From Hexactinellida sp. DTS-2022 (taxonomy: Eukaryota; Porifera; Hexactinellida), in NCBI GenBank assembly GCA_028753945.1, contig JAPNXP010000001.1:4640501-4704500 (forward strand): a DNA stretch of 64,000 nt, written 5' to 3'. The position numbers were made by a program, and so were the translations under genes. Position 1 is the stretch's first letter, and the number at the start of each line of letters is the position of its first letter. The notes under the pieces are model-generated. The model saw only the letters and a program-made list of their open reading frames with translations, made no database searches and was not told where the DNA came from. Below, in pieces: positions 32,326 through 42,117 of this stretch.

Positions 32326-32795
32326 CAGGGTTGTATCAACTCATTTTGAGTTGGCAGAATCAACTCGTTTTCTTGAATGAGTTGAATGAGTTGGTGACTG
32401 CAAATTGAATGAGTTGAATGAGTTGGTAGACAAAAAATGAGTTGTTTTGCCAACTCAAAATGAGTTGATACAAACCTACTTCCGACCATGGCCAACAAAC
32501 TTTCACTTTGTCGTAACATTAATGCCCAGGGAGATCCAAATTTGGCCGGATCACTTTTGAGAGCCGACCTATGCAGCTGTAAATGTATTAATAAACTGAA
32601 GATTTAAGATATACGTTAGTTACAATTAGATTAATAAAAAATGAGTTGGGAGAATCAACTCATTTTCTTGAATGAGTTGAATGAGTTGGTAATTTCAAAA
32701 TGAATGAGTTGAATGAGTTGGTGAAGGAAATTTGAATGAGTTGGCAGACAAGGATGAGTTGTTTTGCCAACTCAAAATGAGTTGATACAACCCTG
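32326..32795. mobile_element. hAT-like repeat rich in GAATGAGTTGG words
   Basis: Starts CAGGGTTGTATCAACTCATT and ends AATGAGTTGATACAACCCTG. Internally it holds a second pair of such ends (about 32477 and 32637), so it is either one element with a copied inner segment or two adjacent elements. Target duplications do not match, so the unit has probably been rearranged. Confidence 0.65.
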
Positions 32796-32902
32796 CTCGA
32801 GACAGACTATAGTGGGTGTCACTGTACAAGCACCGCTTCATTTCCTTGAGGCAGTGGGTGTCCGGACACCCAGGACACCCCCGGCGGTAGCGCCGGCCCT
32901 GA

Positions 32903-34358
32903 CCTTAAAGGGGAGATACGGTCGTTTTTGATTCTGGATAAAAACCTTTTAATAAAAATTATTTTTTTGAATTTATTTTTTTACATTACGTCTGAGCACT
33001 AAAAAAATTCTTTTTGATAACAATTTTTCGAAATTGAATTTAAAACTTTGCCTACGTGTTTGTGACTAAGGGACGTTTCTTATGTCAAAATATTTCAAAT
33101 AGATATCAATAGTATGAGATACTTGGCAAAGTTTAACATCTATTTACTTCAGATTATATATTTTTACACTCCCTGGCCAAAAGTATTTGAACGAGAGGTA
33201 TTTTAATGCAGACACATTATTCTTCTAACAGAATGTTGAAGGCTATTTAAAACACCCTAAAATTACTTTACATTTAGTGCTATATTTATAAATTAAAAAT
33301 AAAATTGATTTAGGAAATTTTCCAAAAATATTCATCAAGTGGCATCAATGGGAATGACACTTATACTGCATTCATAATCATAGGATGGCTATTTGTACTG
33401 CGGTCTGTAGATGATAATGAGTGGTTGTGTGTTGTTTCCATAAATATTCCAGTCTGAAGATTAATTTACTTCAAGGTGTTGCATTATTCAATATTATTAA
33501 TGTAATTAGTTATAAAGATATTTTTTGCGTCTGAAGCTTTACTGGTATTTAAGGCCACCAACATCCTTTAAACACCCCTTGTATCATAGTGGTTTCAAAC
33601 TATTTTATATGAAGGATTTATAGGATTCATTAACAAACGAACTAAATTCTTCCATCAATCACCAATTTTTCTCAATACGTAATAGAATAGTTATTTTCCT
33701 GTTAACATCTCCACAGCTTATTGTCCATTTACTACAATAAGATGGATTATTCTTCAAACCATTCAGCTCATCAAAGACCCTTCCATCAATCACCAATTCT
33801 TTTCAATCCTGAATAACAAGTAATAGTTCTAAGTTCGTTGTCTCTTAAACTCTTGAATTTTAGTTTGCACCAAAAATAATAGCTAGAACGTCCGGAGCAC
33901 ATTAAACGAGATATGCTAGCTACCCCAATGTTGGGCAATACAGGAAGCTTACTAGCATAGAAATTGATAAAATTCGAAAGTATTTCTAATTTTGAATTTT
34001 GTTTAATGGATCATTAAGCGCAAAAACAATTGAAATAAATATATATATTTTTGAAAATATAAACGTCTCTTCTATTGAATGACACCATTTTTGTCCAGTT
34101 CCAACAATGGCAAGTGTCTAAAATATAACTTGAAGCATGCTCAATTGAAAATGTATTAAAAGGGTACTGAATTGATCAGTGAATAAGTTCAAAATTATTT
34201 CAATTGTATTTCTTAGGAAAATTATTCTTTTTAAAATATTTTGACATAAGAAACGTCCCATAGTCACAAACATGTATGCAAACTTTGCTAAAAAAGTTTA
34301 AATTAAAATTAAAAGTTTTTTATCCAGAATCATAAACATCCCTATCTCCCCTTTAAGG
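32903..34358. mobile_element. Foldback element with long arms (CCTTAAAGGGGAGATA)
   Basis: 1456 bp. Outer arms CCTTAAAGGGGAGATACGG... and TATCTCCCCTTTAAGG (about 47 bp) are followed further in by a second matching pair, GTGACTAAGGGACGTTTCTT at 33062 and AAGAAACGTCCCATAGTCAC at 34248. The arms are therefore about 190 bp with diverged middles. No transposase is seen in the core. Confidence 0.8.
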
Positions 34359-34420
34359 TGTGTAATTTTGGCCAAATCCAATTGTGGGAAGGGCCTCAAA
34401 ATTCGATTTGATCGGTGCTC

Positions 34421-34689
34421 AGTTGAATACTGCACCAACTTCACACTCGTCTTTCGGCGAAATTATCGGTTATGGTGTATATGGTTTAATTCCCCTAGCC
34501 TTTACAAATGCATGCCAGTGACACTTGTTAATTTAGAATATTAATTTGCGAGTATGAACAAATTTTTACTGTTCCCTGGTGTTCGCATTTAACAAGAGGC
34601 GACTGCTTTCTTGATTGCTTTGGTGATTAGTTTGTAGACAAATGGCTAAACTCATCCTCCGATAAGTGATAATAGAGAAGATAGTTTTT
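34421..34689. other. Spacer before the NHL cluster
   Basis: No feature recognised; it may contain the decayed 5' end of the first NHL copy. Confidence 0.35.
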
Positions 34690-35745
34690 GAATTAGAGTT
34701 GAATGGAGTGAGAGAGAAAATTAATGTTGAACGGAGAGAGAATACGCTGTTGAGAGAGTTAGATGCTATTCTACTTCTTATCTCTCTTTTAGAAGTGCTT
34801 GGAGAAAGTTAATGAAGAGAGGGCAGCTCTCAAGAGAACAAAATATATGCTTGAATATGAACTCTCCACTACAGTTGAAACCAGTTTTTTCTAACCATTT
34901 ATTTTCAGATAAAAATAGTAAGAAAAAACCGATATTTAGAAAAAATATTAGTTTTTTCTTACTCCATAAAGCAAAAAACAACCTCCTGTGAGTGTTTTTG
35001 AGAAAGGAATGGGAATGGAACAACTTTACAATCCACTATGTGTAACATTTGATAATAAAACAGGAAATATTTACCTAGCAGATCAATATAATAACTGTGT
35101 AAAAGTATTCGATATAGTACTTGCAACTGCACTGGTAAGTATTTGTTCAAAATTTGGATACAATTAAGTTGAAGGAAATATGCTCTTACCATTAAGCGTA
35201 GGAATTTTGTGTAAACAGAATTCTGATTTCACAAATTAATATTATTATTCTAGAATCTTGATTATCACTCAATGGGAATTTATCTCTAAAATAGGTAAAC
35301 ATGGAGGAGGAGAATTGGAATTTAATCGGCACGTTAGCATAATAATTGATGAATCGAATGGAAATATTTATGTTAGTGACTACTATAATCATCGTATTCA
35401 GATTTTATCTCTTCGTTTTATTTCTCAGTTTGATAAAGACTCGCTCAAACAACCTCGTGATGTTAACTCAAAGATTACATTTATGTTCTTGACGAATCTA
35501 ATCTTTGTCTCCATCTCTTTAACTATAATCAAATTCTACAGAGTGTTATATCTCGAGGCGAAAGAATGGAAATTATTGATCTTGGTTGCTTCTTCATTGA
35601 CCAACTGATAAAATTCTTTTTTCCTATTTTTCTAGTTCAATTCGTATTTTTAATCCCAAATTCTGAAGTTTTCATACAATTTCTGTTTCTAGCAAACCAG
35701 CTGGAATTACAGTGGATAATAAAGGAAGAATTATTGTTGTATGCC
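34690..35745 (+). pseudogene. Broken copy of the NHL-repeat gene (upstream copy)
   Basis: It lines up along its length with the open gene at 36353-37594. The coiled-coil part (GAATTAGAGTTGAATGGAGTG, GAGAGAGTTAGATGCTATTC) lies at 34690-34870. NHL-like pieces follow, such as SKIGKHGGGELEFN and IIIDESNGNIYVSDYYNHRI around 35285-35405, and QPRDVNSKITFMFLTN near 35450. Stops and frame changes interrupt it several times and one propeller blade is missing. This is a host-gene duplicate that has lost function. Confidence 0.8.
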
Positions 35746-36352
35746 AAGCTAACTCCAAATATTTTGGAACAACTTTATTTAGCTATTTCATCATTTTTCA
35801 TTTACACTCGTTCTTTTCATATTTCTTTTTCTCTATTTCAAACTATTCTTTTGCTTAAATGAATTCTTACTTTTCCCATCTATACTGTTTGTCTATTTAC
35901 AGATGTTTTTATTAATTTGATTGTGAACGAATGTACGTTTCTACCAAAAATATTGCCTTTGTCAAAGTGACCACATCGCATGATGTATTCTCCTTTCCTA
36001 TGAACATATTAATGGTTGGTATTCTCGAACGTGTATTCCGCGTGGAAATACACTGTACTTTTATAATTACCGTATTAGAAATTTATACAATCCCCAAATC
36101 CCGAAAGGAAGTGTACTAATTTCATATTTCCCATTAATGAATTAGTACATAGATTAGTCATCTATGATTAGTAGTATTTTGTCTCAAAATTATAATTCTT
36201 TCGAATTCATAGATTGCATTGTCCCCCTAATATACATATTCAATAACTAATACGTAGTATAAATTACTTAATGACAGTTGAATCTAACTTTATGGAATTA
36301 AAAATGATAAATCTATTAATGTATTCAATTCCTATTTAGAATTGTTCCTTAG
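35746..36352. other. Spacer within the NHL cluster
   Basis: No gene is supported; the short open frames have no recognisable features. It includes the 5' flank of the intact NHL gene. Confidence 0.4.
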
Positions 36353-37594
36353 ATGGCTACAGCTGTTCCCCCGAAAATTGAGACTATTCAGGATAATTAC
36401 GAATTAGAATTGAGTCGAGTGAGAAATAAGATTAAAACTAAATTCTTTCAGTTAATTGATTGCTTGAAATATAGAGAAAGTGAGCTATTGAGAGAGTTGG
36501 ATAAAACCCTAGCTTCTTATCTCTCTTATCGAAATGAATTGAATAAAGTTAATGAAGAGACAGGAGCTCTCAGGAGAACAAAGTCTATGCTTGAAGCTGA
36601 GCTGCCCACTACTCCAATTAGGTCTGTTCATGAAGATTTCATTATTCAATTAAACAAAAAACTTGACTCAATTGATTATCCAATACAACCAAAAATGTTG
36701 AATTTTGAGTGTGACAGTAACAAATTATTAACAGAAGTCAATAAATTGGGTATTTTAGTGGAAAATGTGAAAAGTAATGTTGCATATAAAAGTAAAATAG
36801 AACCTCTGGTGAGTGTTTGTGATATGGGAAAGAGAATGCAACAACTTGATTGGCCACATGGTTTGACAATTGATAAAAAAACTGGAAATATTTATATTGC
36901 AGATCAACGTAACCACTGTGTAAAGGTGTTTACTAGTAATGGTGAGTATTCGTTCAAATTCGGAGATAAAGATGATGGAGGAAAAATGCTCTGCCCAAGT
37001 GGTGTAGCTATCTATGGAGATATAATTCGTATTTCTCAATTTAACCACTGTATATTTAGTTATCACCTTGATGGAAGGTTTATTTCTTCAGTGGGTAAGA
37101 AGGGAAAGGGAGTGGAAGAATTTGATATTCCTTTTGGTCTAACTATTGATGTACTGAATGGAGATATTTACATTTGTGATCTTGATAATAATCGTATACA
37201 GATACTCGATGAAAATTTCTCTTTTAAGTTCCAGTTTGGTATTGGTACACTCAATCAACCTCGTGATGTTAAGCTTTCTCTGGAATTCATATTCGTTCTT
37301 GATGAATCTAATCCTTGTCTCCATCTCTATAGTCATAACCACATTCTACAGAAGAGTGTTATTTCTCGAGGCAAAGGATTGGATTTGATTTCCCCGTTTT
37401 ACTTCTTCATTGACCAAACTGATAGTATCATTATTTCAGATCGAGATTCCAACACTGTCAATATATTCACTCCTCAATTCGAATTAATCCATACGATTAC
37501 AGTCTCTACCTCTCCAATGGGAGTAGCAGTGGATTACACTGGGAGAGTTATAGTCGTTTGTCAATCTGAGACTAACTGTCTACAGATGTTCTGA
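36353..37594 (+). CDS. Coiled-coil + NHL-repeat propeller protein
   Basis: Intact 413-aa single exon. Residues about 15-145 are charged and helical (LSRVRNKIKTKFFQLIDCL, ELLRELDKTLASYL, NEETGALRRTKSMLEAEL), a coiled coil like that of TRIM proteins but with no RING or B-box in front. From about 160 to 413 there are six NHL blades: LDWPHGLTIDKKTGNIYIAD, CPSGVAIYGDIIRISQ, DIPFGLTIDVLNGDIYICD, QPRDVKLSLEFIFVLDE, SPFYFFIDQTDSIIISD and SPMGVAVDYTGRVIVVC. It resembles TRIM-NHL proteins that lost the E3 module. A likely role in protein or RNA binding is inferred from the fold only. Broken copies lie on both sides (34690-35745 and 38008-39245). Confidence 0.85.
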   Translation: MATAVPPKIETIQDNYELELSRVRNKIKTKFFQLIDCLKYRESELLRELDKTLASYLSYRNELNKVNEETGALRRTKSMLEAELPTTPIRSVHEDFIIQLNKKLDSIDYPIQPKMLNFECDSNKLLTEVNKLGILVENVKSNVAYKSKIEPLVSVCDMGKRMQQLDWPHGLTIDKKTGNIYIADQRNHCVKVFTSNGEYSFKFGDKDDGGKMLCPSGVAIYGDIIRISQFNHCIFSYHLDGRFISSVGKKGKGVEEFDIPFGLTIDVLNGDIYICDLDNNRIQILDENFSFKFQFGIGTLNQPRDVKLSLEFIFVLDESNPCLHLYSHNHILQKSVISRGKGLDLISPFYFFIDQTDSIIISDRDSNTVNIFTPQFELIHTITVSTSPMGVAVDYTGRVIVVCQSETNCLQMF

Positions 37595-38007
37595 GTTATT
37601 GCTGCTTCTATGAATTGTATACTTGGGTTTCTTAGTGCATATTTATTGACACTTGGTGGAATTTTTTGTTGTGTGCTTGCTTAGTTTATATTTGGTTGAA
37701 TTAGTATTTTTATACTTTATTTGGTGAAAATATTTTCGTACTATACTATAGTCTTACTACGTAGTAAATTATGTCATGGTAGTAAAGCTGTCATATAAAA
37801 TGTTATCTAACGTATTCATTACGATTTAGAATTATAATATAATATTATATAGTATATATTATAATAATATAATATTTGAAAAAAAATATAAAAAATATAA
37901 TATAATATAATATAGGCCCTCTCTGAGCAGCTGGCTTTAAGCAGAGAAGATGTGCTCACTCTAAGCAGGGTAATATATATAATATAATAAATATAATATT
38001 TCCTTAG
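37595..38007. other. AT-repeat spacer between NHL copies
   Basis: 37835-37997 is a near-pure TATAATA repeat, broken by a non-AT island at about 37914-37971 (CCCTCTCTGAGCAGCTGG). No gene is seen. Confidence 0.6.
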
Positions 38008-39245
38008 ATGGCTATGTTCCCCTGGAAACTGAAACTTTTCAAGATGATTACGAGTTAGAATTGAGTGGGAGTGAGAGATAAGATTAAACTAAGTTTGTTG
38101 AATTAATTGATTGCTTGTAAGCTAGAGAAAGTGAGCTGTTGAGAGAGTTGGATAATATTCTAGCTTCTTATCTCTCTTATCGAAGCGAATTGGATACAGC
38201 TAATGAAAAGGGATATTCTTTGGAGAAATTGAAACGACTTAATGAAGAGGAAATAGCTACATCTCCTATTAGAAGTTTTCAGGAGAATATTGTTGTACAA
38301 ATTATTAAAAACTTGCTTCAATCGAGACTCTAATGAAACTTAAAATGGTTAGTTTTGAGTGGGACAACAACAAAATGTTAGTTGAATTGAACATGTTTTG
38401 TAAGTTGATAGAGAAAGTGAGAAGTGGATTTCATTATACTGTATAAGCAAAAAAACAACCTCTAGTGTTTGTGAGAGTGGAGAAGGAATGAACAACTTAA
38501 TTGGCCACGTGATGTAACAGTTGTTAATACAACAGGAAAAATTTATATAGCAGATACACACAATAATTTTGTGAAAGTATTCGATAGTACTGCTAAGTAT
38601 TTTTTCAAATTTTGAGACAATGAAGATGAAGGAAAGATATGCTTACCGCGAGGTTTAGTTATTTGTGGATATGGAATTATTATTTCTCAATTTAGCGGAA
38701 GTATTCTCAATTATCAATTCAATGGGAAGTTTATTTCTAGAATCGGTAGACGGCAGAGGAGAGTTAGAATTTATTAATAGCTATGGTCTAACAATTGATC
38801 AGTCGATTGGAGTGATTTACATTTGCGATCGTAATAATAATCGTATTCAGATACTCAATAGTGATTTATCATTCAAATTTCAATTTGGGGAAGATACATT
38901 CAAATACCCTCTTGATGTTAAAATCTCCAAAGTATACATTTACATATGTTCTTGATGATTCTAATCCTTGTCCCCATCTCTTCACCTATAATCACATTCT
39001 ACAAAAGAGTGTTATATCTCGAAGCGATGTTATGGAAGTTATTTATCCTATTTCTTCTTCGTTAACCAAACTAATAATATTATAATTTCAGATCGTATCT
39101 CTAACTTTATTCATATTTTCAATACTGAATTCCAATTGATTCATAAGATTCCAGTCTCTAACTAGCCAGCAGATGCTACAGTAGACAAACAAGGAAGATT
39201 TATAGTAGTGTGTCAAGCTGATGTGGATTGTCTACAGATATTCTA
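38008..39245 (+). pseudogene. Broken copy of the NHL-repeat gene (downstream copy)
   Basis: It aligns over its full length with 36353-37594, from AGATGGCT and CCTGGAAACTGAAAC at the 5' end to TGTCTACAGATATTCTAA at the 3' end. Recognisable peptide pieces are RELDNILASYLSYRSELD (about 38140) and YGLTIDQSIGVIYICDRNNN (about 38783). Several frame changes and stops break it. The end-to-end match shows that whole-gene tandem duplication created it. Confidence 0.85.
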
Positions 39246-39698
39246 AAGATTTGTATTTAGAATAACATTCTCTCTAATAATATTATAAATTCCCTTTCTT
39301 CAATCACTATTGACTTCTCCTTCATCTACCTCTTTGTATTAACTCCTTTCAAATTATTTCCAGTAATTTTTTCCAGGACCGTAGGAGCAGGTGTGGCAGG
39401 TGCGGCCATGGCCGCACCAATAATTTTGGTGACCAGACAAATATTCGGGACAATTTTAACTCACCGACAACTATAGGTGCGGCATAATGGTATTGGTAAA
39501 CACAACTGATACAGGTGTGACATAGGTGCTGCTGGTACCTCCAAACTGTTCGGTACCATTATAATATATAGTATTTGTAACCATTAGATTATTTAGTGAC
39601 GTCACTATGCCGCACCAATAAATGTTGGCGTGCTACGGGCCTGTTTTCTATAATATATAATTACCATCAGGGCTCATATATTTGGGAATGGACTAGGG

Positions 39699-39823
39699 CA
39701 GCGATTCCCAACCTTTTTCAACCGTGGACCTCTTATAGTAATTCTGTGGACTTCTCCCATTGATCATAATACATCTTGTGAATACCTTATAGCTGTCCGT
39801 GGATCCGAAGTTGGGAATCACTG
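39699..39823. mobile_element. Small hAT-type MITE (CAGCGATTCCCAACC)
   Basis: 125 bp with tips CAGCGATTCCCAACC and GTTGGGAATCACTG and target duplication GACTAGGG / GACTAGGA (7 of 8). The tips resemble those of the larger element at 45942-46555. Confidence 0.88.
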
Positions 39824-39838
39824 GACTAGGATATAAGC

Positions 39839-39950
39839 CAGTGGCGGCGCCACTTTTGAGGCTGCCTCCCCCCCTCCCCCCTAGAATAACAATGTTGTCA
39901 GTGTGGCCCCCCCAGAGCTCCCCTACCTGAAAATCCTGGCGCCGCCTCTG
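39839..39950. mobile_element. Small hAT-type MITE (CAGTGGCGGCGCCA)
   Basis: 112 bp with tips CAGTGGCGGCGCCA and TGGCGCCGCCTCTG and an exact 8-bp target duplication ATATAAGC (39831-39838 and 39951-39958). It carries C-runs in the middle. The left target copy overlaps the right target copy of the neighbouring element by one base. Confidence 0.92.
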
Positions 39951-41035
39951 ATATAAGCTTGCGTTAATTTGATAAAATATGTCATTCCAAAACAAAAGAA
40001 ATGAAAACTCATCTTAACTAACGTTGTTAAACAAATTTAGAAGCGAAACGCTACTCTTAAATACAACCATGTTTTGATTGCTTGTGTATTTTATTTTGCC
40101 TTTTAATGGTTTGTTTCATTAATGCTATGTAGATTTGGACTAATATTCTGGAACCAACGTTTCCTAAGTATTCATGCTTATACTAATATCTGTAAATCGA
40201 GACTAATGTATTTAGTAAATTCCATTTTATGTAAAACATTATATTATACTACATATTTGCGTTTTATACAGGTTTTAATTTGTTGGAATTCAAAGCAGCA
40301 TCCAACTTGTGAAATATGATATCAAATGATTATAGAGATCTTGATATTTTCCAGGCCTCGTATTGAAATTTTGTTATTGTTATTTAGGCCACCGATAGTT
40401 GGAATCTTTTTTCAGCTCCACCACCCACGTCAGATATCACTCCCGCTGAAACCTAGATTTCAAAGTAATATCGCACTTGTTACCGTTCGTACTTGTTATC
40501 GAACAATTAATACACTTTAATTAAAATAGTCATAATTAGCTAGTAACTAAAGCAGAAATCATGACAAACATTATACCTAATAAGACTGCATAGTTTGTCA
40601 AAAAGCACTCATAAATTAGAATATTTGCAAATCGAAATATTAAACTATACCATCATCAAATAATGATATAATGATAGTATTAACCTAATGTTGACCCGAA
40701 TATGAAATGTCAAAGGCTTATCTAGATTCTAGGCCTGCACAAAAGTTCGGGAGCTGCATGCTGCACTTTAATAATTGATCCTATTGAATATTGAATATTT
40801 TGGTTGGCACATAAAAAATTTGTGTTGCTTGTGCCCTTGGCTACGCTACCGTGATAAATATAACATACAGTATAATGGCCTTTATTGTAGAACTGTGTTC
40901 TAATTCTTGGCTGTATTTATTCTAGTTCCATTTAACAACAAACTTGCATATATTGCGACGAAACATAGCTGTTGAATTAATTAATCTAAATATATTCTTG
41001 TTGGCAATAAAACTAAAAGGTACTGTTGTCTCTAT

Positions 41036-41578
41036 ATGATAATTTACTTAAGTTTATTTATGACTGTGAGAGGAGACCTTAGGTCTAGCAGTTCTCTCTG
41101 GACACGATCCAGCTATGACTTCTCTTCGCCTCGCTCTGAAACTCTGTCCAATCTCCCTCTACAGATTTCCCTGTACTTCAATCTGTTCTACTCTCCCCTC
41201 CTCATCCTAACACTCCCTGCTGCTTATCTCAACAAGTTCCCACAACTACCAGGCTACTACCAAGTGGTGAGTGCTGTTGTCTTGTTGTTGGTAGTGGTGC
41301 TAGAGATCAGCAGACTCTACCTGGGATATAAGGGAAACCTTGGGGAGTTGGTACCTCAGCTAACAGGATTCTGTATTCTCTCCTCACTGCAGGCTGTCTG
41401 CTGTCTGTACCTCGTCCTCAATCTGGATATGGTTATACTCCCTATTGAGGTTAGTGTTATCATTCCTGAGTTGATATTTCTCATTTCACAGTTATTCTGT
41501 GCAGTTTGGGCAATTGGTAGGATGGTGAGAGCACAGGAGAAGAGAACTATTCTGGAAATGCTAAGCAAACGGGATTAG
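41036..41578 (+). CDS. TMEM17: Transmembrane protein 17 (ciliary transition zone)
   Basis: 180 aa from the first ATG; a second ATG at 41060 (MTVRGDLRSS) is an alternative start. Four hydrophobic segments are seen: NLFYSPLLILTLPAAYL, VVSAVVLLLVVVLEI, LTGFCILSSLQAVCCLYLVL and PELIFLISQLFCAVWAI. The blocks LPLQISLYFN, LPGYYQVVSAV, SRLYLGYKGNLGELVPQLTGF and LPIEV match animal TMEM17 (about 198 aa), a four-pass protein of the ciliary transition-zone MKS complex. It is intact and single-exon. Together with TTLL9 at 2.4 kb it points to an organism with cilia. Confidence 0.9.
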   Translation: MIIYLSLFMTVRGDLRSSSSLWTRSSYDFSSPRSETLSNLPLQISLYFNLFYSPLLILTLPAAYLNKFPQLPGYYQVVSAVVLLLVVVLEISRLYLGYKGNLGELVPQLTGFCILSSLQAVCCLYLVLNLDMVILPIEVSVIIPELIFLISQLFCAVWAIGRMVRAQEKRTILEMLSKRD

Positions 41579-42117
41579 GAAGATTATCTCACTTATGAAA
41601 CTTAGCACACAAATGTAACAGCATCACTTATGATATTACAAGTATGTATAGTATTTAAATCCAAAATTTATTTAATTATTTTTATTGCTATAAATGAGAG
41701 TGATATGATTTAGTTATCAATCGAATAACCGTATATCTTAAATAATATTTTTGGATTATTGGCTCCTGGGTATATCTCTGGTTTAACTGGTGTCCCAATT
41801 AAGCGGAGTACATATTCAATCTATGAAATTATGATTGACCGAACGGATCGGGCCATGAAATACTGACCGCTTCTAGACTACAGTGGAACCTGCACACGGT
41901 GAGGAAGAATTATCGATTTGAGACCGAGGGTAGGCGAAATAATATCTGACTTGTTACTTAGGAATTGATGCACAGTTCCTATGTTTAGTATTACGCTTAT
42001 TTAAAATGTTTACAATAGTCTCACTTCCTCTGTAAGTTTAGTGTAAAGAATGGCTTTCATTCATAAAACTGTTAAAATAACATGCAGAAATACATTAAAA
42101 TATTTACAATATATGAA
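41579..42117. other. Spacer between convergent TMEM17 and SLC9B genes
   Basis: A lone MITE tip of the CCCAATTAAGCGGAGT family lies at about 41790-41812 and another tip at about 41879 (ACAGTGGAACCTGCACACGG). Both genes' 3' UTRs are expected here. Confidence 0.5.

Larger units (their letters stand above)
32200..34420. repeat. Large foldback element with nested insertions
   Basis: Outer inverted ends of about 50 bp: GAGGCCCTTCCCACAATTGG with GATTTGGCCAAAA at 32205-32260, and the complement at 34360-34415. Inside are a GAGTTGAATGAGTTGG-type element (32326-32795), a GTGGGTGTCC palindrome around it, and a second foldback (32903-34358). No coding region is found in 2.2 kb. At about 33172-33205 the text CTCCCTGGCCAAAAGTATTT resembles a Tc1-type tip, without a partner. 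Confidence 0.75.
39246..41035. other. Gene-free stretch with two small hAT insertions
   Basis: Besides the elements at 39699-39823 and 39839-39950, there is an inverted repeat around GGTGCGGCCATGGCCGCACC (39394-39415) with TGCCGCACCAATAA at about 39608. The remainder to 41035 is AT-rich with no supported gene. The last part is presumed promoter of TMEM17. Confidence 0.5.

Noticed and set aside
33172-33205. Tc1-like terminal text CTCCCTGGCCAAAAGTATTT
   Set aside because: No inverted partner and no transposase were found, so no Tc1 element is claimed.
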